Positions 1-6,328 of a stretch of DNA of 6,383 nt are shown here, in pieces. The notes beneath the pieces were generated by a model. It was not told the DNA's origin. It saw only the letters and a program-made list of their open reading frames with translations, and did no database searches. The DNA is from Chloroflexota bacterium (GTDB taxonomy: Bacteria; Chloroflexota; Dehalococcoidia; Lucifugimonadales; UBA1127), in NCBI GenBank assembly GCA_028873745.1, contig JAPPNT010000131.1, forward strand, positions 22,880 through 29,262, given 5' to 3'. Position numbers and translations under genes: made by a program. Position 1 is the stretch's first letter. Each line of letters begins with the position of its first letter.

Positions 1-122
1 TTTGGTGGGGGCCCGGGGGGGGGGTGTGGTGGGGTGGGGGGGGGGGCCGGCGGGGCGGGGGGGGCGGGCCCCGGGGGGGGGGGCCCCGGGCGGGCGCGGG
101 GGGACGGGGGGGCTTTCGGGGG
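1..122. other. G-homopolymer low-complexity contig edge, probable artefact
   Basis: Nearly all bases are G with a few C and isolated T or A, including several runs of eight or more G. It differs sharply from the G+C-rich but complex sequence that begins near 123. Such a stretch at a sequence end is most simply explained by low-quality G calls carried into an assembly. An open frame through it would encode only Gly, Ala, Arg and Pro, so no gene is called here. A genuine G-quadruplex-forming tract cannot be excluded from sequence alone. Confidence 0.75.
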
Positions 123-150
123 GTCAGAGCGAGCGAGGTGCTGTGTGGCG

Positions 151-179
151 TTGACCCTTGGGGTTGCTGGTGCTAGCCT
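151..179 (+). promoter_or_regulatory. Possible sigma-70 promoter for the MetE-like gene
   Basis: A -35-like TTGACC (151-156) is followed after exactly 17 bases by TAGCCT (174-179), which keeps the T, A and final T of the -10 consensus. TGC just before it (171-173) gives an extended -10. Transcription would start near 186, about 85 bases before the ATG at 270. The -10 matches only three of six consensus positions, and G+C-rich genomes give chance matches, so this is a moderate call. Confidence 0.4.
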
Positions 180-181
180 AC

Positions 182-198
182 GCGCGCCGATTGCGCGC
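182..198 (+). other. Short GC hairpin in the leader of the MetE-like gene
   Basis: GCGCGC at 182-187 pairs perfectly with GCGCGC at 193-198 around the five-base loop CGATT. It sits at or just after the predicted transcription start. It has no T tract and is not recognisable as a known riboswitch; in particular I see no SAM or cobalamin riboswitch consensus. It may be a fortuitous product of high G+C. Confidence 0.25.
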
Positions 199-252
199 AC
201 GTCGTTCGCGCTGCGAGTTGACGCGCGCACCGGCCCAGGGGAGACAGTACCG

Positions 253-258
253 AAGGAG
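253..258 (+). promoter_or_regulatory. Shine-Dalgarno site that decides the MetE-like start
   Basis: AAGGAG at 253-258 lies 11 bases upstream of the ATG at 270. The alternative in-frame GTG at 258 overlaps the last base of this site and cannot use it. The protein is therefore called from ATG 270, four residues shorter than the longest frame. Confidence 0.7.
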
Positions 259-269
259 TGACCGCACAG

Positions 270-1451
270 ATGAAGCGCAGCACTGACCGAATCCTGACCA
301 CCCACGCCGGGCGGCTGCCCAATCCGAGCAATATGGAGTCGATTCGCGCGGCCCGCGCCGCCGGCGACCAGGCCCGCGCCGACGCGCTGGTGAAGGAGGG
401 CATCCAGGAGGCGATCCGCCGCCAGATCGACCTGAAGAACGACATCCACAGCGACGGCGAGTTCTGGAAGGGCCGCGACCAGGCGTACTTCGACGCGCGC
501 GCCAGCGGCATCACGTCGCGGCCGGCCGAGCCGGAAGAGCCCATCACGATGCTCAACACGATGGCCGAACGCCATAACGGCGACTTCAACGACTTCTACG
601 CCATCTACGACCGGCTCGGGAACACGCCGGTGCCGGGCACGGACAACCCCCGCGCCACGAGCCGCTGGGTCATCAACGGGCCCGTCGAGCCCAAGGGCCG
701 CGAGCAGTCGAACCGCGAGGTCGCTCTGGTCAAGTCGGCCGTCGAGGCAGCGGGGGTGAGCATCGAGGATTTCTTCTTCCCCGTCATCAGCTGCGGCTGG
801 CTGGGGCACTCGGTCTGGAACGAGTACTACGCGACGGAGGAGGAGTACGTCTACGCGATGGCCGAGTTCTTCCGCGCCGACTACGAGGCCGTCGCGGACG
901 CGGGGTTCATCCTGCAGATCGACGACCCGGACCTGGTCGACGCCTTCTGCATGTTCTGGCCGCCCATCAGCATCGAGGAGTACCGAAAGTACGTCACACT
1001 GCGCATCGACGCGCTCAACCACTCGCTGCGCAACGTGCCGGAGGAGCAGATCCGCTACCACACGTGCTGGGGAAGCTGGCACACGCCCCACGTCACGGAC
1101 CTGCCATTCCAGCACACGGCGGACATCATGCTGCGGGTGAAGGCGCAGGCGTACTCGGTGGAGGCGGCGGACGCGCAGCACGTCCTGGACTACCGGGTGT
1201 GGGACGACCTGAAGTTCCCGGACGACAAGATCTACATCCCGGGCGTCGTGGCGCACAAGACGACGACCGTCGAGCCGCCGGAGGTCGTCGCGGACCGCAT
1301 CATCACGTACGCGAACATCATGGGGCGCGAGAACGTCATCGCGGGGACGGACTGCGGGTACGGCGGGCGCGTGTACCCGGACATCGCGTGGGCGAAGATG
1401 CGGGCCATGGCGGCGGGGGCCGAGCTGGCCACGAAGAAGCTTTGGGGATAG
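270..1451 (+). CDS. MetE-like cobalamin-independent methyltransferase, single catalytic domain
   Basis: This 393-residue cytoplasmic protein belongs to the UROD/MetE-like superfamily (Meth_synt_2 fold), whose members move methyl or alkyl groups to a zinc-bound thiol. The N-terminus RILTTHAGRLPNP resembles the family signature 'ILTTHVGSLPRP'. The MetE zinc ligands can all be placed: His264 and Cys266 in YHTCWG, Glu298 in YSVEAAD, and Cys362 in GTDCGYGG. The His-to-Glu spacing is about ten residues longer than in E. coli MetE, so there is an insertion after the HxC motif. The N-terminal half of full-length MetE (about 750 residues) is absent, as in YxjG-type proteins and epoxyalkane:coenzyme M transferase. 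Homocysteine or another thiol could be the acceptor; the methyl donor is unknown. A VOC gene follows after 58 bases, so the two may be co-transcribed. The family call is secure and the substrate is not. Confidence 0.93.
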   Translation: MKRSTDRILTTHAGRLPNPSNMESIRAARAAGDQARADALVKEGIQEAIRRQIDLKNDIHSDGEFWKGRDQAYFDARASGITSRPAEPEEPITMLNTMAERHNGDFNDFYAIYDRLGNTPVPGTDNPRATSRWVINGPVEPKGREQSNREVALVKSAVEAAGVSIEDFFFPVISCGWLGHSVWNEYYATEEEYVYAMAEFFRADYEAVADAGFILQIDDPDLVDAFCMFWPPISIEEYRKYVTLRIDALNHSLRNVPEEQIRYHTCWGSWHTPHVTDLPFQHTADIMLRVKAQAYSVEAADAQHVLDYRVWDDLKFPDDKIYIPGVVAHKTTTVEPPEVVADRIITYANIMGRENVIAGTDCGYGGRVYPDIAWAKMRAMAAGAELATKKLWG

Positions 1452-1509
1452 CCGCCGCCGGACAACCGGCGTCATAATTGCAGGCAAGCGTCAGCCAAAG
1501 GAGGAAACA

Positions 1510-1899
1510 ATGCTGAGTCTTGACCACACCATCGTGCCGTCCAAGGACAAGGAGGCGGGCGTCCGCTTCATGTCGAAGATGCTGGGCATCGAGTACACGG
1601 GGCCGTGGGGGCACTTCGCGCCACTGAAGATCAACGACACGCTGAGCTTCGACTGGGACAACAAAGAGGGCTTCGACTCCCGGCACTACGCGCTGCTCGC
1701 GTCCGACGAGGAGTTCGACGCGATCCTCGGCCGCGTGCAGGCGGAGGGCATCCCGTACGGCAGCGGACCGCGCTCGCACGACGACATGGAGATCAACCAC
1801 CGCCACACGGGCCGGGGGTTCTACTTCCAGGACCTGGACAAGCACCTCTGGGAAGTCATCACGCACACGTACGTCGACGACCCGGGCCCGGCCAGGTAG
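1510..1899 (+). CDS. VOC-fold metalloprotein (glyoxalase/dioxygenase superfamily)
   Basis: This 129-residue protein has the size and two-module beta-alpha-beta-beta-beta pattern of the vicinal oxygen chelate superfamily, which includes glyoxalase I, extradiol dioxygenases, epimerases and fosfomycin or bleomycin resistance proteins. Likely metal ligands are His6 (LDHTIVP), His59 (SRHYALLA) and Glu115 (KHLWEVIT). The last follows GFYFQDLDKHLWEV, the usual 'YFrDPDGhlwEv' signature near the C-terminus. The start is well supported: AAAGGAGG at 1497-1504 lies five bases before the ATG. It follows the MetE-like gene by 58 bases with no terminator in between, so a shared transcript is likely. A single short VOC chain probably works as a dimer. 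The reaction cannot be told from sequence; a lyase or isomerase role in a catabolic pathway is as likely as a resistance role. Confidence 0.9.
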   Translation: MLSLDHTIVPSKDKEAGVRFMSKMLGIEYTGPWGHFAPLKINDTLSFDWDNKEGFDSRHYALLASDEEFDAILGRVQAEGIPYGSGPRSHDDMEINHRHTGRGFYFQDLDKHLWEVITHTYVDDPGPAR

Positions 1900-1907
1900 A
1901 CGGCGCG

Positions 1908-1933
1908 CCCTTCGACAGACTCAGGGCGAACGG
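1908..1933. repeat. Element A, copy 1: 26-base imperfect palindrome
   Basis: The unit begins CCCTTCGACA and ends GGGCGAACGG. The first seven bases (CCCTTCG) pair with the last seven (CGAACGG) with one mismatch around a 12-base loop. The same unit with one base different (A at 1919, G at 3179) occurs at 3168-3193. It starts nine bases after the VOC stop codon. From memory, this kind of repeat (translated as FALSLSKG in spurious ORFs) is widespread in environmental bacterial genomes; no search was run. Confidence 0.85.
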
Positions 1934-1982
1934 GAGAGGGTCGCACGGGTCTTGCGGAGGCCGTTGGCCGCGGTGGCTCTGG

Positions 1983-2002
1983 ATTCCCACCTGCGCGGGA
2001 AT
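1983..2002. repeat. Element B, copy 1: degenerate hairpin
   Basis: ATTCCC (1983-1988) pairs with GGGAAT (1997-2002), with mismatched bases inside the loop side. It resembles the common 'attcccgc...gcgggaat' palindromes seen in bacterial intergenic DNA. No T tract follows, so it is not a standard intrinsic terminator, although the structure could protect or attenuate a transcript. Confidence 0.7.
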
Positions 2003-2019
2003 GACGATAGCGGTGGGGG

Positions 2020-2034
2020 GCTCAGGGCGAACGG
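2020..2034. repeat. Element A, copy 2: right half only
   Basis: GCTCAGGGCGAACGG repeats the right-hand half of element A. The left half (CCCTTCGACA) is replaced by a run of G. It forms the start of the second unit of the tandem duplication. Confidence 0.75.
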
Positions 2035-2082
2035 CGGAGCGCGGCGCGGGTATTGCGGGGCCGTTGGGCGCGGGGTTTCTGG

Positions 2083-2102
2083 ATACCGGCTTCCGCCGGT
2101 AT
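2083..2102. repeat. Element B, copy 2: perfect hairpin
   Basis: ATACCGGC (2083-2090) and GCCGGTAT (2095-2102) form a perfect eight-base stem around the tetraloop TTCC. It sits 67 bases before the dehydrogenase ATG and is not followed by T residues. It matches the core of the hairpin at 3241-3258 (ACCGGC, pyrimidine loop, GCCGGT). Confidence 0.85.
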
Positions 2103-2169
2103 AACGGGAGTGCAGGCGGGGGATGAAGGCGTCCTGTGCCCCAAACCCAAACACCACAGGAGGAAGGCA

Positions 2170-3090
2170 ATGTCAGTTGAAGGCAAGGTCGTCGTCATTA
2201 CGGGCGGTGCGCGGGGCATGGGCCGCGAGATCGTGCGCGGCTTCATCCGCGAGGGCGCGAAGGTCGTCGCGACGGACGTCTCGTGGGTGCCCACAGGTTT
2301 CTCCAACGACACGGAGGACTTCTACGCGGAGGTCAAGGACAACCCGAACGTCCTCGCCACCACCATGGACATCACCTCGCAGGCCCACGTCGACTACACC
2401 TACAAGCAGACCATCGAGACGTTCGGCACAGTCGACGTGCTCATCTGCAACGGCGGCACGCGACAGCGGGACCTCTACCACGAGACACACGGCAGCGTGA
2501 CGGTGCTCGAGACGGAGGTGGCCGACTGGCAGCGGATGTTCGACACGCACGTCTTCGGCAACCTGCGGGTCATCAAGCGGTTCATCGAGCCGATGCTGGA
2601 GAAGGGGCGCGGGAGCATCATCACGTCGGCGTCGGGGCAGATCCTGAACGCGCATCCGGCGGCGACGGCGGACGAGAACGCGCGGCCGGGCCTTCGCTTC
2701 GGGCTGAGCCGCGAGGGGCCATACCAGCCCGCGAAGATGGCGCTGGGGGCGATGTGCCTGTACCTGGCGGAGGAGCTGCGCGGGACGAACATCGCCGTCA
2801 ACGTGCTCCTGCCCGGCCACACGGCCACGACGGGTTCCGACGAGCAGGAGGCCGTCCGCAACGCCATCCGGCAGCGTCTGAGCCCGACCAACACGCCCTT
2901 CATCCCGCGCCGCGTCCGCGCCGACAACGTGGTGCCGCTTGCGCTGCACCTGGCCGAGCAGGACGCCGAGGGGATCACGGGCCGGTGGATCAGCGCCATG
3001 GACTGGAACGTGGAGAACGGCTTCGGGGGCTTCGAGACGTGGGGCGTCGCCGAGGACATAGCCGCGCTGCAGGCGGCCGGGCGGATGTAG
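2170..3090 (+). CDS. SDR-family NAD(P)-dependent oxidoreductase
   Basis: This 306-residue short-chain dehydrogenase/reductase has a Rossmann fold. It shows the cofactor loop TGGARGMG (11-18), Asp36 at the end of strand 2 (favouring NAD over NADP), Asp67 in MDIT, an NGG variant of the NAG motif (94-96), Ser153/Ser155 in TSAS, and catalytic YxxxK as YQPAK (Tyr185, Lys189), then VNVLLPG. Two oddities stand out. The tetrad Asn is replaced by His127 (FDTHVFG, where 'DVNLKG' is usual). The Ser-to-Tyr distance is about 30 residues instead of about 13, from an insertion around 158-180. The start is set by AGGAGG at 2158-2163, six bases before the ATG; an upstream in-frame extension would run through the repeats and is rejected. 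The protein is longer than a typical 250-residue classical SDR. It probably oxidises or reduces a hydroxyl or carbonyl of an unknown pathway intermediate. Confidence 0.93.
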   Translation: MSVEGKVVVITGGARGMGREIVRGFIREGAKVVATDVSWVPTGFSNDTEDFYAEVKDNPNVLATTMDITSQAHVDYTYKQTIETFGTVDVLICNGGTRQRDLYHETHGSVTVLETEVADWQRMFDTHVFGNLRVIKRFIEPMLEKGRGSIITSASGQILNAHPAATADENARPGLRFGLSREGPYQPAKMALGAMCLYLAEELRGTNIAVNVLLPGHTATTGSDEQEAVRNAIRQRLSPTNTPFIPRRVRADNVVPLALHLAEQDAEGITGRWISAMDWNVENGFGGFETWGVAEDIAALQAAGRM

Positions 3091-3167
3091 GCCGTCGGCA
3101 GGCTAACGGCCGCAAATCGAGGGGCCGTTCACTCGTGAGGGTGGGCGGCTTCCTTGCGTGCGGCGCC

Positions 3168-3227
3168 CCCTTCGACAGGCTCAGGGCGAACGGCTGGGGA
3201 GTGGCTCAGGGCGAGCGGCTGGGGGTT
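3168..3227. repeat. Element A, copy 3, extended by a 25-base tandem repeat
   Basis: A full 26-base element A lies at 3168-3193. Its right half together with the following CTGGGGA then repeats: 3178-3202 and 3203-3227 form two units of 25 bases, both beginning GGCTCAGGGCGA and continuing CGGCTGGGG. This points to local slippage or unequal exchange of the repeat. It lies 77 bases past the dehydrogenase stop. Confidence 0.8.
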
Positions 3228-3240
3228 CTGCTCCTCTGGG

Positions 3241-3258
3241 CACCGGCTTTCGCCGGTG
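3241..3258. repeat. Element B, copy 3: perfect hairpin
   Basis: CACCGGC (3241-3247) pairs perfectly with GCCGGTG (3252-3258) around TTTC. It follows element A, the same order as in the gap upstream of the dehydrogenase gene. AAACGGG follows instead of T residues, so terminator function is doubtful. Confidence 0.85.
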
Positions 3259-3283
3259 AAACGGGTAGGGTAAGGGGCGAGCT

Positions 3284-3300
3284 TTTCGCCGGTGAAACGA
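3284..3300. repeat. Element B, copy 4: right half only
   Basis: TTTCGCCGGTGAAACGA repeats the right half of the hairpin at 3241-3258 and its flank (TTTCGCCGGTGAAACGG at 3248-3264), with the final base changed. The left arm CACCGG is missing. This is a partial duplication 36 bases downstream. The rest of the 3091-3372 gap holds no gene that I can support. Confidence 0.75.
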
Positions 3301-3372
3301 GGGGGGACGCGGCCCCATCGCCCGCGCAAATGCGGTATCTTGTGGCCCATCACGCTCAAAGAGAGGACTGCC

Positions 3373-4143
3373 ATGCCGTCGCAGGCCGAGATACGCCGCC
3401 TCAAGCAGCAGGTCGCCGAGAGCTCCCACGTACTGGACCACCAGGGGCTCGTCGACTTCCACGGGCACGTGAGCGCCCGCATCCCGGGCACGGGCCGTAT
3501 GCTCATCAAGCCCGTCCTGAAGGCCCACAACCAGGTCACGGCGCGGGACATCGTCGAGGTGGACCTGGAGGCGTACGCGGCGGGCACGGGCAGCCAGTGG
3601 AACCCCAGCCTGCAGCGGGGCCGTGTCATCGACGCGCCGGTGCCGCCTCGGGAGACGATGCTGCACGTCGCGATCATGCTCGCGCGGCCGGACGTCGGGT
3701 CGGTGGTGCACACGCACCAGCTCATGGCGACGTCCATCGGCGCGGGGAACGTGCCGATCCAGGCGCTGTACAACCAGGCGCTGCCCTTCGCGCCGGAGAC
3801 GCCCATCTTCCCGGAACCGCGGCTGATCACGACGTGGGAGGACGGGAAGGCGGTCGCGGACTGCCTCGGCGACCGGACGGCGGCGCTGCTGCGGGGGCAC
3901 GGCGTCGTAGTGGTGGGCGCGACGGTCGACCACTCGGTGAGCAACACGATCTACCTGGAGCGGGCGGCGATCATGCAGATCGTGGCGACGATCGTCGGGA
4001 CGCCGGTGCCGCTGACGCCGGAGTACGTGGCGGAGTTCGGGCCGGACTGGGACCGACGGGCGTCGCACGCGTACGAGTACTTCAAGTCGCTGGTGCCATC
4101 GCTGCAGGGCGGCGGGCGGCGGCGGGGGACGTCAGGGAGGTAG
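3373..4143 (+). CDS. Class II aldolase/adducin-family metalloenzyme
   Basis: This 256-residue protein is of the FucA/AraD type, zinc or manganese enzymes that cleave or decarboxylate substrates through an enediolate. The active site is complete: Glu94 in PPRETMLH (catalytic acid/base), His113 and His115 in VVHTHQ, and His176 in LLRGHGVVVVG. The N-terminal loop reads FHGHVSARIPG (29-39), a variant of the usual GNxSxR. GHVSAR-like loops occur, to my knowledge, in decarboxylase-like members such as 3,4-dihydroxyphthalate decarboxylase, so a decarboxylase is as likely as a sugar-phosphate aldolase. The start is ATG 3373, six bases after GAGAGG (3361-3366); the longer frame from 3292 lacks such a site and starts in element B. 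The tail from about 243 (GGGRRRGTSGR) is low-complexity and probably disordered. The gene stands last on the plus strand and faces the helicase gene. Confidence 0.93.
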   Translation: MPSQAEIRRLKQQVAESSHVLDHQGLVDFHGHVSARIPGTGRMLIKPVLKAHNQVTARDIVEVDLEAYAAGTGSQWNPSLQRGRVIDAPVPPRETMLHVAIMLARPDVGSVVHTHQLMATSIGAGNVPIQALYNQALPFAPETPIFPEPRLITTWEDGKAVADCLGDRTAALLRGHGVVVVGATVDHSVSNTIYLERAAIMQIVATIVGTPVPLTPEYVAEFGPDWDRRASHAYEYFKSLVPSLQGGGRRRGTSGR

Positions 4144-4202
4144 GGGGCGTCGTAGGGGCGGGGTTGTGGGACGTATCCGCAGCAGACGACCCCACTACAT
4201 CC
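4144..4202. other. Convergent intergenic gap with a weak hairpin and the composition break
   Basis: Only 59 bases separate the stop codons of the aldolase-like gene and the helicase gene. GGGGTTGT (4160-4167) can pair with ACGACCCC (4186-4193) with one G-T pair around an 18-base loop. That could form a bidirectional terminator, but the loop is long and there is no T tract on either strand. Base composition changes from G+C-rich to balanced at about 4195. Confidence 0.3.
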
Positions 4203-6328
4203 CTAATTGAGAAACCGACGGAACCAACCCATAAGCCCTGTATTGGGATCCTCCACCGAGTTCGGCACTTCCAATAGTGCGTGCAATAAGCGCGCGGCCA
4301 CGTTTTTGTCCAAAGGTTCGTTGTTGGTGCCGCACCTAGGCGATTGCACACAGGCAGGACAGCCGTCATTGCATCGGCACTCTGTAATCACCTGCAACGC
4401 CGTTTGCCAAAGTTGCTCAACTACTCCATAACCCCGCTCTGCAATGCCGATGCCGCCTGGGCAGACGTCGTAGATGAAGACGGCAGGACCCTTTGTATCC
4501 GGGTGCATGGACGTGGAGACGCCGTCGATGTCTTCACGGTCGCACAGTGCAAACAGTGGGAGCACGCCAATGGCAGCGTGCTCTATTGCATGCAGCCCCC
4601 CCGTCAAGTTCAAGGACGGCCGCTCCGCGAATTGCTTCGGCACACCAAAGCGCAGGGCGACGGTAGTGAAAGTTATGGGTGGCAGATCGAGCGGGATTAT
4701 ATCCTGTTTGCGCTTTCCAAGTTCTCGTCGATCCCGTACATACGGAATCTTCTCATAGCCCACCACCCGCCGCGTCACCTCCACCCAACTCAATGCGACT
4801 TGCGCGCCTGAACCTGTGGTGTGAGTCTGCAAGTCCTCCAAGACTCGAATATCAGAGTTTTGCCGAGAACCAGTATAGTAACTTACTCCTCGTTTCCTTA
4901 CGTAAGCCTCCTGTGATTCCAAATCAAGTTTATGCACGAGGTACGTTTCCCCTTGGTGCAGGTACACCGCCCCCTCATGCAGCTTCGAATACACATATGT
5001 TTCATCCATTTTTGTTTCCAGCACCCTTCTGCTCGTCGAATCGACCATATCGAACATCTGCTCTGAGATAGTAGCGCGGATGTCTATGTTTTGTGCCGGG
5101 GACTCGAGCTCTGGGTTGATGCGCCATCCACCGGGAAAATTGATGAGGTCACCGGATTTATCCAATTCAGCAATTTGATTTCGGAAGGTAGAACCGAAGA
5201 AGGCCTGATCCTCTTCTTCCAATGGCCACTCGTAAGCGGCGCATAGCAGGTGCTTGGAGAAGATATTGGGATTCTCCGTTGCAATGCGGGCGTGCTCCAT
5301 CGGCCTATCGTGGACGAAGTCTGGATGTTGCATCAGATACTGGTCTAGAGGATCGTCATTTGCTATCAAAACAGCCAGCGAGGTCTCTCCACGCCGACCG
5401 CTGCGCCCGGCCTGCTGCCATGTGCTCGCCAAGCTTCCTGGGTATCCGGTAAGGATGACAGCGTCCAACCCGCCGATGTCCATGCCGAGTTCCAGCGCGT
5501 TTGTGGAAACCACACCCAGAAGCTTCCCATCCTTAAGCTCGTTTTCTGTTTTCCGGCGCTGCTCAGGTGTGTATGTGCCACGGTAGGGCGCTAGCTTTTG
5601 AGCCAGAGACCGGTGTTCACCCTGGAGACGTGACTTTGCCGCCTGGTTTACAAGTTCCACCAGAGATCGGGAACGCACAAATACCAATGTCCGAATGTCT
5701 TGAGTAACTGCCTCAGCCAAGAGACTCGCGGCCTCCGCTTGAGGCGGAATACGCCCCAAACGGTCTAGATTAGCTGTTTCCCGATCCCATATTTGCCGAT
5801 CATCCTTTGTCTCGGACAGCCTGGGTGGGTTCCAGAAAAGAAACCGTTTCTCCCCCCTCGGTGCACTGCTCTCGGTCACCGCCGTGAACGGCGTGCCCGC
5901 CAGATTCTCCGCCAGTTCCGCAGGATTGCCGATTGTGGCGGAGCACAGAATGAAGCGCGGCTCCGTCCCATAGCGCGCGCACACCCGTCGCAGACGACGC
6001 AGTATCATTGCCACATGCGACCCGAACACGCCCCGATAGTAGTGCGCTTCGTCAACAACCACCGTCTGCAGGTGGGGAAAAAACGACTCCCAACGTTTGT
6101 GGTTGGGTAGAATCCCACGGTGAAGCATGTCTGGATTGGAGACGAGGACGCGAACAGAGCTGCGGATAGCGGGCCGGTCTTCGACGCTCGTATCACCGTC
6201 ATACGTGGCAACAGCAGGGCGATGGTCGCCGGCGATATCCCTGAGCGCCTTCATCTGGTCCTGTGCCAAGGCTTTGGTGGGGTACAGGAACAGCGCCCGC
6301 GACGAACGGTCTTCCAGCCAGTCATGGA
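4203..6328 (-). CDS. MrfA/YprA-family DEAH helicase, N-terminus cut off by an IS end
   Basis: The protein is an ATP-dependent superfamily 2 DNA helicase (MrfA/YprA, related to yeast Hrq1), a family linked to repair of mitomycin-type lesions in Bacillus. Counting from the Leu codon (TTG) at 6269: motif Ia ALFLYPTKALAQDQ lies at 6296-6255, motif II DEAH at 73-76, motif III SAT at 110-112, motif V STNALELGMDIGG at 255-267, and motif VI QQAGRSGRRG at 285-294. The C-terminal MZB/DUF1998 part has YDVCPGGIGIAERG (600-613) and CRCNDGCPAC (631-640), whose C-x-C-x3-C-x2-C spacing fits the family's zinc site. Walker A (motif I) is missing: upstream of HDWLEDRSS the frame stays open but reads into the IS repeats. 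The fragment therefore cannot hydrolyse ATP as a helicase, and is probably a pseudogene unless the insertion is absent in other cells. Its G+C is near 50%, unlike its neighbours, which suggests transfer or a chimeric contig. Confidence 0.93.

Larger units (their letters stand above)
1920..2106. repeat. Diverged tandem duplication, about 100-base period, carrying elements A and B
   Basis: Bases 1920-2005 and 2021-2106 align along their length. Both begin CTCAGGGCGAACGG. They share TTGCGG then GGCCGTTGG or GGCCGTTGGG-like blocks, then CGCGG and TCTGGAT, and end in a palindrome followed by ACG. The offset is 101 bases at the first block and 100 at the palindrome, so only about one gap is needed. 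It fills most of the 270-base gap between the VOC and dehydrogenase genes and holds no plausible gene. Confidence 0.75.

Noticed and set aside
1473..1478. CATAAT as a -10 element for the VOC gene
   Set aside because: No -35-like sequence lies 16-18 bases upstream, and co-transcription from the preceding gene is simpler.
2083..2102. B hairpins as intrinsic terminators
   Set aside because: The stems are perfect, but none is followed by a T tract on either strand, and copies occur at varied distances from genes.
1908..2106. Repeat cluster as a CRISPR array
   Set aside because: There are only two diverged units, with no constant repeat and unique-spacer pattern, and no cas genes are present.
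2053..2169. N-terminal extension of the SDR frame
   Set aside because: It would translate the tandem repeats, and the GxxxGxG-type loop would move far from the N-terminus. AGGAGG at 2158-2163 clearly serves the ATG at 2170.
3336..3341. TATCTT as a -10 element for the aldolase gene
   Set aside because: It is well placed, but the -35 region is CCCC-rich with no resemblance to TTGACA. It is too weak to list as a promoter.
3292..3372. N-terminal extension of the aldolase frame
   Set aside because: It starts inside element B, while GAGAGG at 3361-3366 serves the ATG at 3373 and gives the usual family length.
3181..4068. Long minus-strand open frames opposite the aldolase gene (also 2173-2949 and 1336-1866 opposite other genes)
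   Set aside because: They are antisense shadows with Arg- and Val-rich translations and no domain signature, while the plus strand holds complete catalytic motifs.
2283..4277. Long plus-strand open frame of 664 codons overlapping the SDR and aldolase genes
   Set aside because: It runs across two well-supported genes in another frame, and its product is Arg-, Gly- and Ala-rich with no recognisable domain. High G+C suppresses stop codons and creates such shadow frames.
6267..6269. TTG as a translation start for the helicase
   Set aside because: It lies inside motif Ia (PTKALAQDQ). The frame is homologous to the helicase family further upstream, to about 6328, so this is an internal Leu codon.
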